This document shows, piece by piece, positions 39,691 to 50,465 of a DNA stretch of 64,000 bases (within the stretch, counting starts at the first letter, position 1; each line of letters begins with the position of its first letter). The stretch covers positions 1,240,001-1,304,000 of the forward strand of contig NZ_CP020046.1 in assembly GCF_002028405.1 (NCBI RefSeq), in the 5' to 3' direction. Origin of the DNA: Thiomonas intermedia (GTDB taxonomy: Bacteria > Pseudomonadota > Gammaproteobacteria > Burkholderiales > Burkholderiaceae_C). The position numbers and the translations under genes were made by a program. Under the pieces are notes generated by a model, which was given only the letters and a program-made list of their open reading frames with translations, had not been told where the DNA came from and searched no databases.

Positions 39691-40641
39691 ATGAATTGCA
39701 CCGACAATTCGGTGATGGATTTCCTCATTTTGCTCCTTGGCGGCGCCGTGCTCGGCCTCGCCGGCGTCTTCGTGCGCCTTGCCGACACCACGGCCAACCT
39801 CGGCCCGTTCGCCAGCGCCTTCTGGCGCATGGCCGTGGCCGCCCCGTTTCTGCTGGTCTGGGCCGCGGTGGCCTGGAGCCGCCGAACGCCCGAACGGGTC
39901 GAGGCTCCCACCACTACAACCGCCCCGTCGTGGCACGCGCGGCGCCCGGCTCCGCCCGCCCTGCTGGCGCACTGGCCGACCTGGGGGCTGGCCCTCTTTG
40001 CCGCCGCCATGTTCGCGCTCGACCTGGTGTTTTTCCACCTCGCGGTGACCTGGACTGCGGTGGGCAACGCCACGCTGGAATCGAACTTCGCCCCCGTGCT
40101 CATCACCCTGGCCTTCTGGGTCATTACCCGCAACGCTCCCCGGCCGGTGTTTCTCTCCGGGCTGGCCGCGGCTTTGGGCGGCGCGGCCCTGATGATCGGC
40201 CCCAACGTCGGCCACAGCCGGGCGCTTCTGGGCGACGCCAGCGGGCTGGTGTCGGCCGTGTTCTACGCGGCGTATCAGGTGGGCATCCAGCAGGCGCGGC
40301 AGCGGCTGCCCACCGCGCCGCTCATGGCCGTGGTCACCCTGCTCGCCGCCGTGGTGCTCTGGCCTTTCGCCCTCGCCGAGGGAAGGCTGTGGCCGAATGC
40401 GGCCATCGGCTGGCTGTGGGTGCTGGGACTGGCGCTGCTGGTGCAGATCGGCGGGCAGGTGGTCATCGCCTACGCGGTGCGCAGGCTCAACCCGGCGCTC
40501 TCGTCGGTGGGTCTGCTGGTGCAGCCGGCCATGGCGGTGGTGTACGCGTGGATCCTGCTTGGCGAGGCGCTGACCGCCCCGCAACTGCTCGGCGCGGGCC
40601 TGGTGCTCGCGGGCATCTATCTGGCGCGCAAGGGGATGTGA
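39691..40641 (+). CDS. DMT-superfamily (EamA) transporter
   Basis: 316 residues and ten hydrophobic helices in two EamA repeats (about 10-150 and 170-310). The first helix is MDFLILLLGGAVLGLAGVFVRLA, so an in-frame ATG at 39715 is an equally good start. VTWTAVGNATLESNFAPV is typical of the first repeat's end. These carriers export metabolites or amino acids; substrate unknown. It converges on trhO with 3 bases between stops. Confidence 0.88.
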   Translation: MNCTDNSVMDFLILLLGGAVLGLAGVFVRLADTTANLGPFASAFWRMAVAAPFLLVWAAVAWSRRTPERVEAPTTTTAPSWHARRPAPPALLAHWPTWGLALFAAAMFALDLVFFHLAVTWTAVGNATLESNFAPVLITLAFWVITRNAPRPVFLSGLAAALGGAALMIGPNVGHSRALLGDASGLVSAVFYAAYQVGIQQARQRLPTAPLMAVVTLLAAVVLWPFALAEGRLWPNAAIGWLWVLGLALLVQIGGQVVIAYAVRRLNPALSSVGLLVQPAMAVVYAWILLGEALTAPQLLGAGLVLAGIYLARKGM

Positions 40642-40644
40642 GGT

Positions 40645-41439
40645 TCAGCGGTGCCGCGGCGCTGCGGGAGGGGCGATGGTGCCGTCGCCGGGCCGCAGGT
40701 CGGAGCCGAGCACTTCGCGCTCGTCGAACACGAAACAGCCGCCCTGATAGTGCGCGTCGCCGACCAGCTCGAAGTATTTGAGGATGCCGCCTTCGAGCTG
40801 GTAGACCCGCTCGATGCCCAAGTCCTGCATGAGCAGCGCGGCCTTCTCGCAGCGGATGCCCCCGGTGCAGAACGTCACCACGGTCTGGCCGGCAAAGTCG
40901 GCGGCATGCGCCTCAACGGCAGGGGCGAACTCGCTGAACTTGCCGAGGCGAAAGTCCACGCAGCCGACGAAACTGCCCAGATCGCGCTCGAAGGCGTTGC
41001 GGGTGTCGAGCAGGGCCACGGGCCTGCCCTCGTCGTCGCATCCGGCGTCGAGCCAGGCTCTGAGCCGCTCGGGCGCCACCGCCGGCGCGCGGCCGGCCTC
41101 GGGGCGGATCTGCGGGCGGTTGAGGGTGATGATCTCGCGCTTGATCTTCACCTTCATGCGCTTGAAAGGCTGCTCCGCCGAGAGCGATTCCTTCGGGCTG
41201 AGGTCGGCCAGCCGGGCGTCGGCGCGCAGCGTGGCCATCACCGCATCGATCGCCGGCCGCGGCCCGGCGAGAAACAGGTTGATGCCCTCGGGCGCGAGCA
41301 GGATCGTTCCCTTGAGCTGCAGCGCCTCGCATTGCGCCGCCAGTCGCGCCTGCCAGCCGGGCAGGTCGTCGAGGCTGACGAATTTGTAGCAGGAGATATT
41401 GACCACGGCGGGCGTGGCGGCAGGTGGCGGTGTCGTCAT
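40645..41439 (-). CDS. trhO: Oxygen-dependent tRNA uridine(34) hydroxylase TrhO (rhodanese family)
   Basis: 264 residues, an N-terminal acylphosphatase-like domain with [16 protein letters not shown] and a rhodanese domain whose loop is [10 protein letters not shown]. The Cys is required for prephenate-independent, O2-dependent formation of ho5U34 in t[18 protein letters not shown] is the other rhodanese hallmark. A CxxC-like second zinc segment seen in some homologues is absent. Divergent from the MFS gene. Confidence 0.9.
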   Translation of the reverse strand: MTTPPPAATPAVVNISCYKFVSLDDLPGWQARLAAQCEALQLKGTILLAPEGINLFLAGPRPAIDAVMATLRADARLADLSPKESLSAEQPFKRMKVKIKREIITLNRPQIRPEAGRAPAVAPERLRAWLDAGCDDEGRPVALLDTRNAFERDLGSFVGCVDFRLGKFSEFAPAVEAHAADFAGQTVVTFCTGGIRCEKAALLMQDLGIERVYQLEGGILKYFELVGDAHYQGGCFVFDEREVLGSDLRPGDGTIAPPAAPRHR

Positions 41440-41495
41440 GGGCGGCCATTATCGGGCTGTACCATCGCCCCGCCCATCCGCCCGAGCACACCGCC

Positions 41496-42833
41496 ATGAC
41501 CGATCGCGCCCGCCCCAATCAATTCGCCCTGCTGGGCCAGCGCCGATTCGCGCCGTTCTTCTGGACCCAGTTCGGCGGCGCCGGCAACGACAACCTGTTC
41601 AAGTTCGCCTTCACGGTGATGGTGGCCTACCGCGCCGAAGCGGCGACGGCGCTGTCCACCGGCCTGATGGTCAACCTGATCGCGGCGCTCTACATCCTGC
41701 CCTTCGTGCTGTTCTCGGCCACCAGCGGACAACTGGCCGACAAGTACGACAAGGCCTCGCTGATGCGCCGGGTGAAGACCCTGGAGATCGTCATCATGCT
41801 GCTGGCGCTGTGGGGCTTCGTCACGGCCAGCATACCGGCGCTGCTGGCCTGCACCTTCGGCATGGGACTGCACTCCACGCTGTTCGGCCCGGCCAAGTAC
41901 GCTTATTTGCCACAGCACCTCAGCCCGCCGGAGCTGACCGGCGGCAACGGCATGACCGAGATGGGCACCTTCGTGGCCATCCTCCTGGGCAATCTGGCCG
42001 GGGGGCTGCTGATGACCTTCGAGCGCGGCCCGCTGCTGGCCGGGCTGGCCTGCGTGGCCGTGGCCCTGCTGGGCTGGACAGCGGCGCGCTTCATTCCCGC
42101 GACCGCGCCGGTGGATCCGCAGCTCCGCATCAACTGGAACCCCTTCACCGAAACGGGGCGCAACCTGCGTCTCGCCGCGGCCGACCGCACGGTGCTGCAG
42201 GCGCTTCTGGCGATCTCGTGGATGTGGTTTTACGGCGTGGCGTTTCTCACCCAGTTCCCGGTGTTCGCCAAAGACGTTCTCGGCGGCAACGAGGCCGTGG
42301 CCTCGCTGCTGCTGGGCGTGTTTTCCATCGGCATCGCCCTCGGCTCGGTCGCCTGCGAGGGGCTGGCCCGCGGCCGGGTGGAGATTGGCCTGGTGCCGCT
42401 GGGCGCTTTGGGCATGACGGTGTTCGGCATCGACCTGTTCTTCGCCACCCGCAACCTGCCGCATCCGTCGGCGCTGCAGGAGGTACTGCCCTTCATGCGC
42501 GACCCGGCGCATTGGCGGGTGATGCTCGATCTGTTCCTGCTCTCGGCCAGCGCCGGGATCTACAGCGTGCCGCTTTACGCCCTCATCCAGCACCACACCC
42601 CGGTGACGCACCGCGCCCGCGTGATTGCGGCCAACAACATTCTCAACGCGATCTACATGGTGGTCTGCTCGGGCTATTGCGCGGCGCTGCTGGTGGCGGG
42701 CGTTGGCGTGCCTGGGCTGCTGCTGAGCGTGGCCCTGCTCAACGCGCTGGCCGCCGGCTGGCTGATCTGGCGGCAGCCGTTGTACGGCCGACGCTTCGTC
42801 GCCTGGGCGCTGCGCAGAAGCCCGTCGCCATGA
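41496..42833 (+). CDS. MFS transporter, lysophospholipid-transporter (LplT)-like
   Basis: 445 residues from MTDRARP, 12 hydrophobic helices. The first helix carries FWTQFGGAGNDNLFKFAFTVMV, a hallmark of the LplT/Aas MFS branch, followed by FSATSGQLADKYDK at loop 2-3 and TLFGPAKYAYLPQHL. In other bacteria this carrier is fused to, or beside, the acyltransferase Aas; no such gene is here. Inner membrane. Confidence 0.85.
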   Translation: MTDRARPNQFALLGQRRFAPFFWTQFGGAGNDNLFKFAFTVMVAYRAEAATALSTGLMVNLIAALYILPFVLFSATSGQLADKYDKASLMRRVKTLEIVIMLLALWGFVTASIPALLACTFGMGLHSTLFGPAKYAYLPQHLSPPELTGGNGMTEMGTFVAILLGNLAGGLLMTFERGPLLAGLACVAVALLGWTAARFIPATAPVDPQLRINWNPFTETGRNLRLAAADRTVLQALLAISWMWFYGVAFLTQFPVFAKDVLGGNEAVASLLLGVFSIGIALGSVACEGLARGRVEIGLVPLGALGMTVFGIDLFFATRNLPHPSALQEVLPFMRDPAHWRVMLDLFLLSASAGIYSVPLYALIQHHTPVTHRARVIAANNILNAIYMVVCSGYCAALLVAGVGVPGLLLSVALLNALAAGWLIWRQPLYGRRFVAWALRRSPSP

Positions 42834-42887
42834 GGGCCGCGCGGTGATGACAGGCTGAACCGGTGGCGGCACCCGCCCAAGACCCCG

Positions 42888-42919
42888 ACAACCTTAAAGT
42901 CTTTAGTAGGTTGTAAAGT
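42888..42919 (+). promoter_or_regulatory. MerR-type operator and promoter of the copper operon
   Basis: Perfect arms ACAACCT (42888-42894) and AGGTTGT (42908-42914) with an inner TAAAG/CTTTA pair. A -10 TAAAGT (42914-42919) abuts the right arm and the -35 position falls at the left arm, giving the overlong 19-bp spacer that MerR-family activators twist into register. It lies 45 bases before merR. Confidence 0.7.
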
Positions 42920-42963
42920 CTGTTCATGCAGTCTGCTCAAACTCATCGCCCCCGCCCGACCTG

Positions 42964-43398
42964 ATGGACACCCCCCTGCTCACCATCGGCGAACTCGCGC
43001 AGCGTGCGCAGCTCGGTGCCGAGACCCTGCGCTACTACGAGCGTCTGGGGCTTCTGGCGCCCGCCGCGCGCAGCCCCAGCGGCTACCGGCGCTACACGGC
43101 GCAGGCCCTGGAGCAGCTCGATTTCATCCGCCGGGCGCAGGCGCTGGGGTTTTCGCTGATGCAGATCGGCGAGCTGCTGGCGCTGCACGGCAGACCCGAA
43201 GCCGATATGAGCGCCGTGCGCGCCATCGCCGCGCAGCGTCTGGCCGAGATCGACGCCAAACTCGACGATCTGCAGCGGCTCAAGGCGGGGCTGCAGACCC
43301 TGCTGAGCGCCTGTCCCGGCCACGGTGCCGTGGCGCAATGCCCCATTCTTGCCGCCCTGCGCGGTGCAACTGAGGCGCAGACCCGGCATGAAGCCTGA
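42964..43398 (+). CDS. MerR-family metal-responsive regulator (CueR-like)
   Basis: 144 residues. N-terminal winged helix with the HTH ([21 protein letters not shown] in parts) and dimer helix; the C-terminal metal loop is C117-PGHGAVAQ-C126, similar to the CPGDDSADC loop of CueR. The residue corresponding to CueR Ser77/ZntR Cys79 appears to be Glu (GRPEADM), which argues against Zn/Cd/Pb sensing and for a monovalent ion. First gene of the copA operon; the operator upstream suggests autoregulation. Confidence 0.88.
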   Translation: MDTPLLTIGELAQRAQLGAETLRYYERLGLLAPAARSPSGYRRYTAQALEQLDFIRRAQALGFSLMQIGELLALHGRPEADMSAVRAIAAQRLAEIDAKLDDLQRLKAGLQTLLSACPGHGAVAQCPILAALRGATEAQTRHEA

Positions 43399-45919
43399 GC
43401 CCGTTGCTGCCAATCCAGCCCCGTCCAGCCCGGCACAGACCCTGCGTCTTGGCATCGACGGCATGACCTGCGCCGCCTGCAGCACACGGGTGGAACGGGC
43501 GCTGCTCAAACAGACGGGTGTGCGGTCGGCCAGCGTGAATCTGGCGACGCGGCAGGCGGAGGTGGGCTACGAGCCGGCGATGACCGACCCGCATACGCTC
43601 GCCACCGCGGTACGCGCCGCCGGCTACACACCGGTACTCGCCGATGCCGTCCTGGACATTCAGGGCATGACCTGCGCCTCCTGCGTGGGCCGGGTGGAGC
43701 GAGCGTTGCGCCGTCAGCCGGGCGTGCTGTCGGCCGAGGTCAATCTGGCGGTCAACCGGGCCCGGGTCAACTTCAATCCGGCGATGACCGATGCGCAGAC
43801 GCTGGCCCAGGCCGTCGTGGACGCCGGGTATGAGGCGCACCCGCTGCGGCGTGACGACATCCCCGCACCGCACCACGGTCTCGAGCGCCTGCGGCGCGAC
43901 GTGGCGCTCGCGGGCCTGTTGGCGCTGCCGGTGTTGATCCTGGCCATGCTGCCCATGGCCTGGCCAGGACTCGATGCGGCCTTGCTGCGGGCCTCGCCGA
44001 TGGCGCATTTCTGGGACGGCGTGCAGTTTGCGTTGACGACAGCCGTGCTGTTCGGCCCTGGGCGGCGTTTCTTCCGCAGCGGCGCTCTCGCCTACCGTCA
44101 CCTCTCGCCGGACATGAATGCCCTGGTGGCCACCGGCGCCGGGGCCGCCTGGGTCTACAGCTCGCTGGTGCTGTTGGCGCCGCAGCTCTTCGCGGCCGAG
44201 TCGAGGCATCTCTATTTCGATTCGGCCGCCGTCGTGGTGGCCGTGATTCTCGCGGGCAAGTATCTGGAAGAGCGTGCCAAGGGACGAGCCTCGGCCGCCA
44301 TCCAGAAACTGCTGGGGTTGCAGGCCAAGCAGGCCACGCGCATTGATGCCGAGGGTACCGAGCAGCAGGTCGGCCTCGCCAGCCTGAGCATCGGCGAGCG
44401 CGTCCTGGTGCGCCCCGGCGAACGCCTGCCGGTCGATGGCACGGTGCGCGATGGAGACAGCCACATCGACGAATCTATGCTGACAGGCGAATCGCTGCCG
44501 GTGCGCCGCAAGCCAGGCGACCGCGTGGTGGGCGGCACGGTCAATCTCGAAGGACGCCTGGTCATCGAAGCCACCGCGCTGGGTCAGGACACGGTGCTTG
44601 CCCAGATCGTGCGGCTGGTGGAAAACGCCCAGACCGGCAAATTGCCGGTGCAGCGCGTGGCCGACCGCGTGGTGGCCGTCTTCACCCCCGTGGTGCTGTT
44701 GATCGCCGCCCTGGCCTTCGCCGCCTGGCTGACCCTCGCGGGCGACGTCAGTTCGGCCCTGGTCTCCGCGGTGGCCGTGCTGGTGGTGGCCTGCCCCTGC
44801 GCCATGGGCCTGGCCACCCCCGCGGCCATCCTCGTGGGCAGCAGCCGCGCCGCGGAAATGGGCGTGCTGTTTCGCAGGGGCGAAGCGCTGGAGAACCTGT
44901 CGCGCGTGGACACCGTGCTGCTGGACAAGACCGGCACCGTCACCCTGGGCCGCCCCGCGCTCACGGCGCTGCACAGCCCCCTCGGCGACGATCAGGCGTT
45001 GCGGCTGGCCGCCGCACTGGAGGCCGATTCCGAGCACCCGCTGGCCCGCGCCGTGCGCGATGCGGCCAGGCAGCGCGGGCTGGAGCTGCCGCGGGTCGAG
45101 GCCTTCAGCGTCCTGCCGGGGTACGGCGTGCGCGCCACCCTGGAAGGGCGCGAACTGCTGCTGGGCTCGCGGCGGCTGATGACACGCGAACACATTGCGC
45201 TCGGGTCGTTCGACGCCCAGGCCGATGCGCTGCAGGCGCAGGGTCAGACCACGGTCTTTCTTGCGCAGGACGGCGTCTGCGCGGCCCTTCTGGGCATCTC
45301 CGATCCGCCCAAGCCCGAGGCCGCCGCCGTAGTGCAGGCGCTGCGCGAACGCGGCCTCGACATCGCGCTGGTCACTGGCGATGCCCGCCTCACGGCGCAG
45401 GCCGTGGCGCAGGCCATGAACATCGCGCAAGTGCATGCCGAAGTGCTGCCTCAAGACAAGGCCCGGATCGTCGCCGATCTGCAGGCCCAGGGCAGGCGGG
45501 TGGCCTTCGTCGGCGAAGGCCTCAACGATGGTCCCGCACTCGCCCAGGCCGATGTGGGCCTGGCCCTCGCCAGCGGCACCGACGTGGCCATCGAAGCCGC
45601 CGACGTCAGCCTGACCCATGGCGATCTCGCCGCGCTGCCCAGCGCCATCGACACCGCCCGCCGCACGCTGCGAACCATCCACGGCAACCTGTCCTGGGCC
45701 TTCGGCTACAACATCGTGCTCATTCCCCTGGCCGCCGGCGTGGCCGCGCCCTGGGGCATCCACCTTCATCCCATGCTGGCCGGGCTGGCCATGGCGCTGT
45801 CCTCGGTCTTCGTCCTGGGCAACAGCCTGCGGCTCAAACGCCTCACGCCCTGGCATGCGCCCATGGCTCATGCTGCAGCCCAGACGCCCGCCTTCCCTTC
45901 CCTCACCCCCACCGCCTGA
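43388..45919 (+). CDS. copA: P1B-type Cu(+)-exporting ATPase
   Basis: 843 residues; the start overlaps the merR gene by 11 bases. Two heavy-metal-binding domains with GMTCAAC (25-31) and GMTCASC (93-99), eight transmembrane helices, the transport motif C469-P-C471, TGES actuator loop, phosphorylated Asp513 in DKTGT, and the HP motif (SEHPLARA). The hinge reads G709-E-G-L-N-D714, whereas P-type ATPases nearly always have GDGxND, so the first hinge Asp is Glu. Pumps Cu(I) to the periplasm. Confidence 0.95.
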   Translation: MKPEPVAANPAPSSPAQTLRLGIDGMTCAACSTRVERALLKQTGVRSASVNLATRQAEVGYEPAMTDPHTLATAVRAAGYTPVLADAVLDIQGMTCASCVGRVERALRRQPGVLSAEVNLAVNRARVNFNPAMTDAQTLAQAVVDAGYEAHPLRRDDIPAPHHGLERLRRDVALAGLLALPVLILAMLPMAWPGLDAALLRASPMAHFWDGVQFALTTAVLFGPGRRFFRSGALAYRHLSPDMNALVATGAGAAWVYSSLVLLAPQLFAAESRHLYFDSAAVVVAVILAGKYLEERAKGRASAAIQKLLGLQAKQATRIDAEGTEQQVGLASLSIGERVLVRPGERLPVDGTVRDGDSHIDESMLTGESLPVRRKPGDRVVGGTVNLEGRLVIEATALGQDTVLAQIVRLVENAQTGKLPVQRVADRVVAVFTPVVLLIAALAFAAWLTLAGDVSSALVSAVAVLVVACPCAMGLATPAAILVGSSRAAEMGVLFRRGEALENLSRVDTVLLDKTGTVTLGRPALTALHSPLGDDQALRLAAALEADSEHPLARAVRDAARQRGLELPRVEAFSVLPGYGVRATLEGRELLLGSRRLMTREHIALGSFDAQADALQAQGQTTVFLAQDGVCAALLGISDPPKPEAAAVVQALRERGLDIALVTGDARLTAQAVAQAMNIAQVHAEVLPQDKARIVADLQAQGRRVAFVGEGLNDGPALAQADVGLALASGTDVAIEAADVSLTHGDLAALPSAIDTARRTLRTIHGNLSWAFGYNIVLIPLAAGVAAPWGIHLHPMLAGLAMALSSVFVLGNSLRLKRLTPWHAPMAHAAAQTPAFPSLTPTA

Positions 45920-45930
45920 AAGGACGCCTC

Positions 45931-46335
45931 ATGCCCTCCATCGTGTTTTCCGCCCAGCCCTGCTGCGCCTTCGACGAAGCCATCACCCGCACCACCGAAG
46001 CGCTGAAAGCGCAGGGCTTCGGCATCATCAGCGACATCGACGTGTCGGCCACCCTCAAGGCCAAGCTCGGCGTCGACCGGCCGCCCTATCGCATCCTCGG
46101 CGCCTGCGCACCGGGCTATGCCATGAAGGCGCTCGACTTCGATCCGCACATCGGCGCCCTGCTGCCCTGCAATGTCGTGGTGCGCGAAGACGCCGCGAGC
46201 AAGCAGATCGTGATCGATTTCATGGACCCCACCTCGGTGCTCGGTCTGATCGACAAACCCGAAGTCCACGCCGTGGCCAAGGAAGTCTGCGGCAAGCTGA
46301 TGCAAGCCCGCGACGCCCTGGCAAAAACCGCCTGA
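45931..46335 (+). CDS. DUF302 protein in the copper operon
   Basis: 134 residues, DUF302 fold (FDEAITRTTEALKAQGFGIISDIDV in parts; LGACAPGYAMKAL; LLPCNVVV). Its cysteines are at CC near residue 11, in GACAPGY, in LPCN and in KEVCGK, more than is usual and possibly able to bind copper. An AAAGGA site precedes the start 11 bases after copA. A role in copper handling is suggested by context only. Confidence 0.85.
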   Translation: MPSIVFSAQPCCAFDEAITRTTEALKAQGFGIISDIDVSATLKAKLGVDRPPYRILGACAPGYAMKALDFDPHIGALLPCNVVVREDAASKQIVIDFMDPTSVLGLIDKPEVHAVAKEVCGKLMQARDALAKTA

Positions 46336-46364
46336 ACCCCCGATCGACCCCACAAGGACATCCC

Positions 46365-46571
46365 ATGAACACCGTGCAACTGCAAGTCACCGGCATGAGC
46401 TGCGGCCACTGCGTCGCCGCCGTGACCCGGGCGCTCAAAACCGTTCCCGGCACCCAGGAGATCCAGGTCGACCTGGCCACCGGCCGCGCCACCGTGCAAG
46501 GCAGCGCCACACCAGAATCACTGGTCAAGGCCGTCGCCGACGAGGGCTACGGGGCGACGCTCAAAGGCTGA
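46365..46571 (+). CDS. copZ: CopZ-like copper chaperone
   Basis: 68-residue heavy-metal-associated domain with GMSCGHC at 10-16, starting MNTVQLQVTGMS; AAGGA lies 7 bases upstream. Ferredoxin-like fold that hands Cu(I) to CopA. Last gene of merR-copA-DUF302-copZ. Confidence 0.92.
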   Translation: MNTVQLQVTGMSCGHCVAAVTRALKTVPGTQEIQVDLATGRATVQGSATPESLVKAVADEGYGATLKG

Positions 46572-46606
46572 AGGATCGGCGCCGCGGGAGACCCTGCGCC
46601 TTGCCC

Positions 46607-47248
46607 TCACGACAACATCGGCCAGAGCGTGGCAAGCAGCAGGGCGGCCATGGCCACGTTGAACACCCTGACACGCCGCCGATCCATCAGCCAATGACGC
46701 AGCCTGGCGCCACCCAGCGCCCAGACGCTGATGGTCGGCAAATTGATCCCACTGAATAGCGCCGCCACGGCCAGCACCGTCAAGAATCCGCGCGAACCCG
46801 GTACGTACACGGAGAACGCGCTGAGCGCCATCAGCCACAGCTTGGGATTGACCCACTGGAACGCGAAGGCGCTGATGTAGCGCATGGGGCGCGGCGCCCG
46901 CCCGGCGGAAGCGTCGGGAAGCGATGCGCTGGCCATGCGCCAGGCCAGATAGACCATGTAGCCCGCGCCGATCCCTTTCGTGGCGACTTCGGCCCAGGGC
47001 CAGTGCGAAAACACCTCCGCCAATCCCAAACCCACGCTGGCCAGCAGAATCAGCACCCCCGTACTGATGCCCAGCAGATGAGGTATCGACGCGCGAAAAC
47101 CGAAGTTCGCGCCGGATGCCAGCAGCATCAGATTGTTCGGACCCGGCGTGAGGGAGGTGACGAAGGCGAAGAGGGCCAACGCGGAAAGGTTGTCGGTCAA
47201 CATAGGTGTGTTGAGGCCAAGGCCGAGGGCGGGAAGGGATGCAGACAT
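46607..47248 (-). CDS. LysE-family amino-acid exporter
   Basis: 213 residues, six hydrophobic helices. The family signature is TSLTPGPNNLMLLASGANFG after the first helix, with FQWVNPKLWLMALS in the middle. The start at 47248 overlaps the DUF2917 stop by one base (TGATG), which supports it over the internal ATG at 47203. The divergent MocR-type regulator probably controls it. Substrate unknown. Confidence 0.9.
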   Translation of the reverse strand: MSASLPALGLGLNTPMLTDNLSALALFAFVTSLTPGPNNLMLLASGANFGFRASIPHLLGISTGVLILLASVGLGLAEVFSHWPWAEVATKGIGAGYMVYLAWRMASASLPDASAGRAPRPMRYISAFAFQWVNPKLWLMALSAFSVYVPGSRGFLTVLAVAALFSGINLPTISVWALGGARLRHWLMDRRRVRVFNVAMAALLLATLWPMLS

Positions 47249-47526
47249 CAGTTCCGCTCAGGGCTCGCCGTGCGGTGAACGTCGAAGCAGGATCGATGCG
47301 CTTTCGCGGACGCCGCCTCGCGGCTGATTGTCAGCGTCGCCAAACCCGCCTGGGGCTCCACCACGACCCGGCCCGGGCCGACGATGTCGTAGCTCTGCCC
47401 CGAGCACAAAAACACATCTTCTGGCCGGCCACTCTCGGTGATCCAGACCCGACCGGACAGAAGCCGAATCTGCGCACCCGCTGCGCGCTCCAGTCGAAGA
47501 AACATCCCGTGTTCGAGTCTATGCAT
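47248..47526 (-). CDS. DUF2917 protein
   Basis: 92 residues from the ATG with AGGAG 6 bases upstream (another ATG is two codons earlier). DUF2917 pattern of a small cupin-like fold: RLLSGRVWITESGRPEDVFL and GQSYDIVGPGRVVVEP. Found in many Burkholderiales next to LysE exporters and MocR regulators. Coupled to the exporter gene by the one-base overlap. Function unknown. Confidence 0.82.
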   Translation of the reverse strand: MHRLEHGMFLRLERAAGAQIRLLSGRVWITESGRPEDVFLCSGQSYDIVGPGRVVVEPQAGLATLTISREAASAKAHRSCFDVHRTASPERN

Positions 47527-47680
47527 GGCCATCTCCTAGGCGCTTCCAGGGTCGGCTCGCGGCCCGCCCCCACCTGGGGAGAGGAAACTTGGGGCGTCCT
47601 TCCATTGCCTTTTGAGAGCGTGCGAGTGATGGCTTCACTGTAGGCATCGCCACGTCGTCAGAACAGACGCAACGCCCTTC

Positions 47681-47745
47681 GATCTGTATCGATACAAAGT
47701 CGATTTATTGAGATCTGTACTGGTCGCTTCAGTCCCCGTCTGTAT
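47681..47745. promoter_or_regulatory. CTGTA repeats: probable MocR binding region
   Basis: GATCTGTA occurs at 47681-47688 and again at 47712-47719 (31-base period, three helical turns), with a third CTGTA at 47740-47744. The first overlaps a perfect palindrome, TGTATCGATACA (47685-47696). MocR-type regulators are known to bind pairs of direct repeats with such phasing. The region separates the DUF2917-lysE pair from the mocR-like gene. Confidence 0.55.
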
Positions 47746-47770
47746 GGTGTCGCGGCTGGAGATCTCTGCC

Positions 47771-49219
47771 ATGATGCAAACCATGGACGCCCATCCCGAC
47801 ACCCCGCTCTACCTCACCCTTGCCGAGCGACTCGCCGGGCTTGCTGCGTCAGGCTCTCTGCGTCCGGGTGCGCGGCTGCCCTCGGTTCGCGCCCTGTCTG
47901 AACAGCATGGCGTTTCCATATCCACCGCCGTGCAGGCCTATCGCACGCTCGAAGACCGCGGCGTGATCGAGGCACGCCCCAAGTCCGGGTTTTTTGTGCG
48001 GCGCGCGCGCAAGCTGCTCCCCTTGCCCACCACCACGCGGCCTCCCGCGCGGGCCGTCGCGGTGGAAACCAACGCCATTGCCGACGCGGTGCTCGATGCC
48101 GCTGGCGACCCTGCCTACATTTCATTTGGCGCCGCCACCGCCAGCGAAGACCTTTACGCAGTCGAGCGGGTACGCCGGGCCATTGCACGCTGTGCACAGC
48201 GGCATGCCAGCAGCCTTGGGGTCTACGCCACAGCGCCGGGCATTGCGCCGCTGCGGCAAGCCATCTCCCGCCGGGCGCTGGAACTGGGTTGCAGCCTGGA
48301 TCACCGGCACGTCGTCGTCACCAATGGCTGCATGGAGGCCATCACCCTTTGCCTGCGCGCCGTAACGCAGCCGGGCGATGTCATTGCCATCGAATCGCCG
48401 ACCTATTTCGGCTTTCTGCGCGCCCTGCAAGCGCTGGGGCTGCGCGCAGTGGAAATTCCCATGCAGCCTGGCATTGGCCTCTCACTGGAAGCCCTTGAAG
48501 TCGCGCTGGACACCCAGCCGATCAAGGCCGTCGTCGCCGTGCCGACCCTCTCCAACCCCTTGGGCACCATCATGCCGACCGCGAGAAAACGGCGCCTCGC
48601 GGAACTTCTGGACGCACGCGGCATTCCCTTGATCGAAGATGTGATCTGCAACGAACTCGTGCCAACCGAGGAGAACCGTCGCGCCGTGCGTTCCTTTGAC
48701 CGCAACGGCAATGTGATGCTCTGCGGCTCGTTCGGCAAAACCCTGGCGCCGGGCCTTCGCGGCATCGGCTGGGTGGAGGCTGGGCGCTGGAGCGAACAAG
48801 TCGCCGCGCTCAAACGCGCGCTCAGCGGCGGCGGCAGCGCCGTGATCGAGTGGGCCGTGGCCGAACTGCTCGAACAGGGAGGCTACGACCAAAGTCTGCG
48901 TCAACTGCGACGCTGCTTCGCCGACCAGACCCACATCGCGCGCCACATCATCGGCGCCGCATTCCCTCCGGGATCGCGCGTGACCGATCCTGCGGGAGGC
49001 TTCATCCTCTGGGTCGAACTGCCCAGATCGGTCGATGCCGTGGCGCTCTATCAGCGCTGCATCGAGCAGCGCATCGTCATCGTTCCGGGAACGCTGTTCA
49101 CGACGTCCAATCGCTATCGCAACTGTCTGCGGCTCAATGTCGGCGGTCGCTGGACCGCGGAACGGGAAGAAGCGCTGCGCGCGGTCGGCCGCATGGCGAC
49201 GCAACTGGCTGCAGGTTAA
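47771..49219 (+). CDS. MocR-type regulator (GntR HTH fused to PLP aminotransferase domain)
   Basis: 482 residues from MMQTMDAHPDTPLYL. The N-terminal GntR winged helix (about 10-85) includes GARLPSVRALSEQHGVS and LEDRGVIEARPKSGFFV. The fold-type I aminotransferase domain follows, with the PLP lysine in LCGSFGKTLAPGLRGIGW and the NPLGTIMPT loop. It should sense an amine or amino acid through PLP and act on the divergent DUF2917-lysE genes and itself. Confidence 0.92.
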   Translation: MMQTMDAHPDTPLYLTLAERLAGLAASGSLRPGARLPSVRALSEQHGVSISTAVQAYRTLEDRGVIEARPKSGFFVRRARKLLPLPTTTRPPARAVAVETNAIADAVLDAAGDPAYISFGAATASEDLYAVERVRRAIARCAQRHASSLGVYATAPGIAPLRQAISRRALELGCSLDHRHVVVTNGCMEAITLCLRAVTQPGDVIAIESPTYFGFLRALQALGLRAVEIPMQPGIGLSLEALEVALDTQPIKAVVAVPTLSNPLGTIMPTARKRRLAELLDARGIPLIEDVICNELVPTEENRRAVRSFDRNGNVMLCGSFGKTLAPGLRGIGWVEAGRWSEQVAALKRALSGGGSAVIEWAVAELLEQGGYDQSLRQLRRCFADQTHIARHIIGAAFPPGSRVTDPAGGFILWVELPRSVDAVALYQRCIEQRIVIVPGTLFTTSNRYRNCLRLNVGGRWTAEREEALRAVGRMATQLAAG

Positions 49220-49250
49220 AGGCCACGAGGCCGCCAATGCGTTCGAGCGA

Positions 49251-50441
<1,191 letters not shown>

Positions 50442-50465
50442 CTATCGACCTGCCCGACCGACACC

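Noticed and set aside
43280-45871. 863-codon open frame on the minus strand opposite copA
   Set aside because: Antisense of a clear CopA with full motifs; the translated sequence has low complexity and no family signature.
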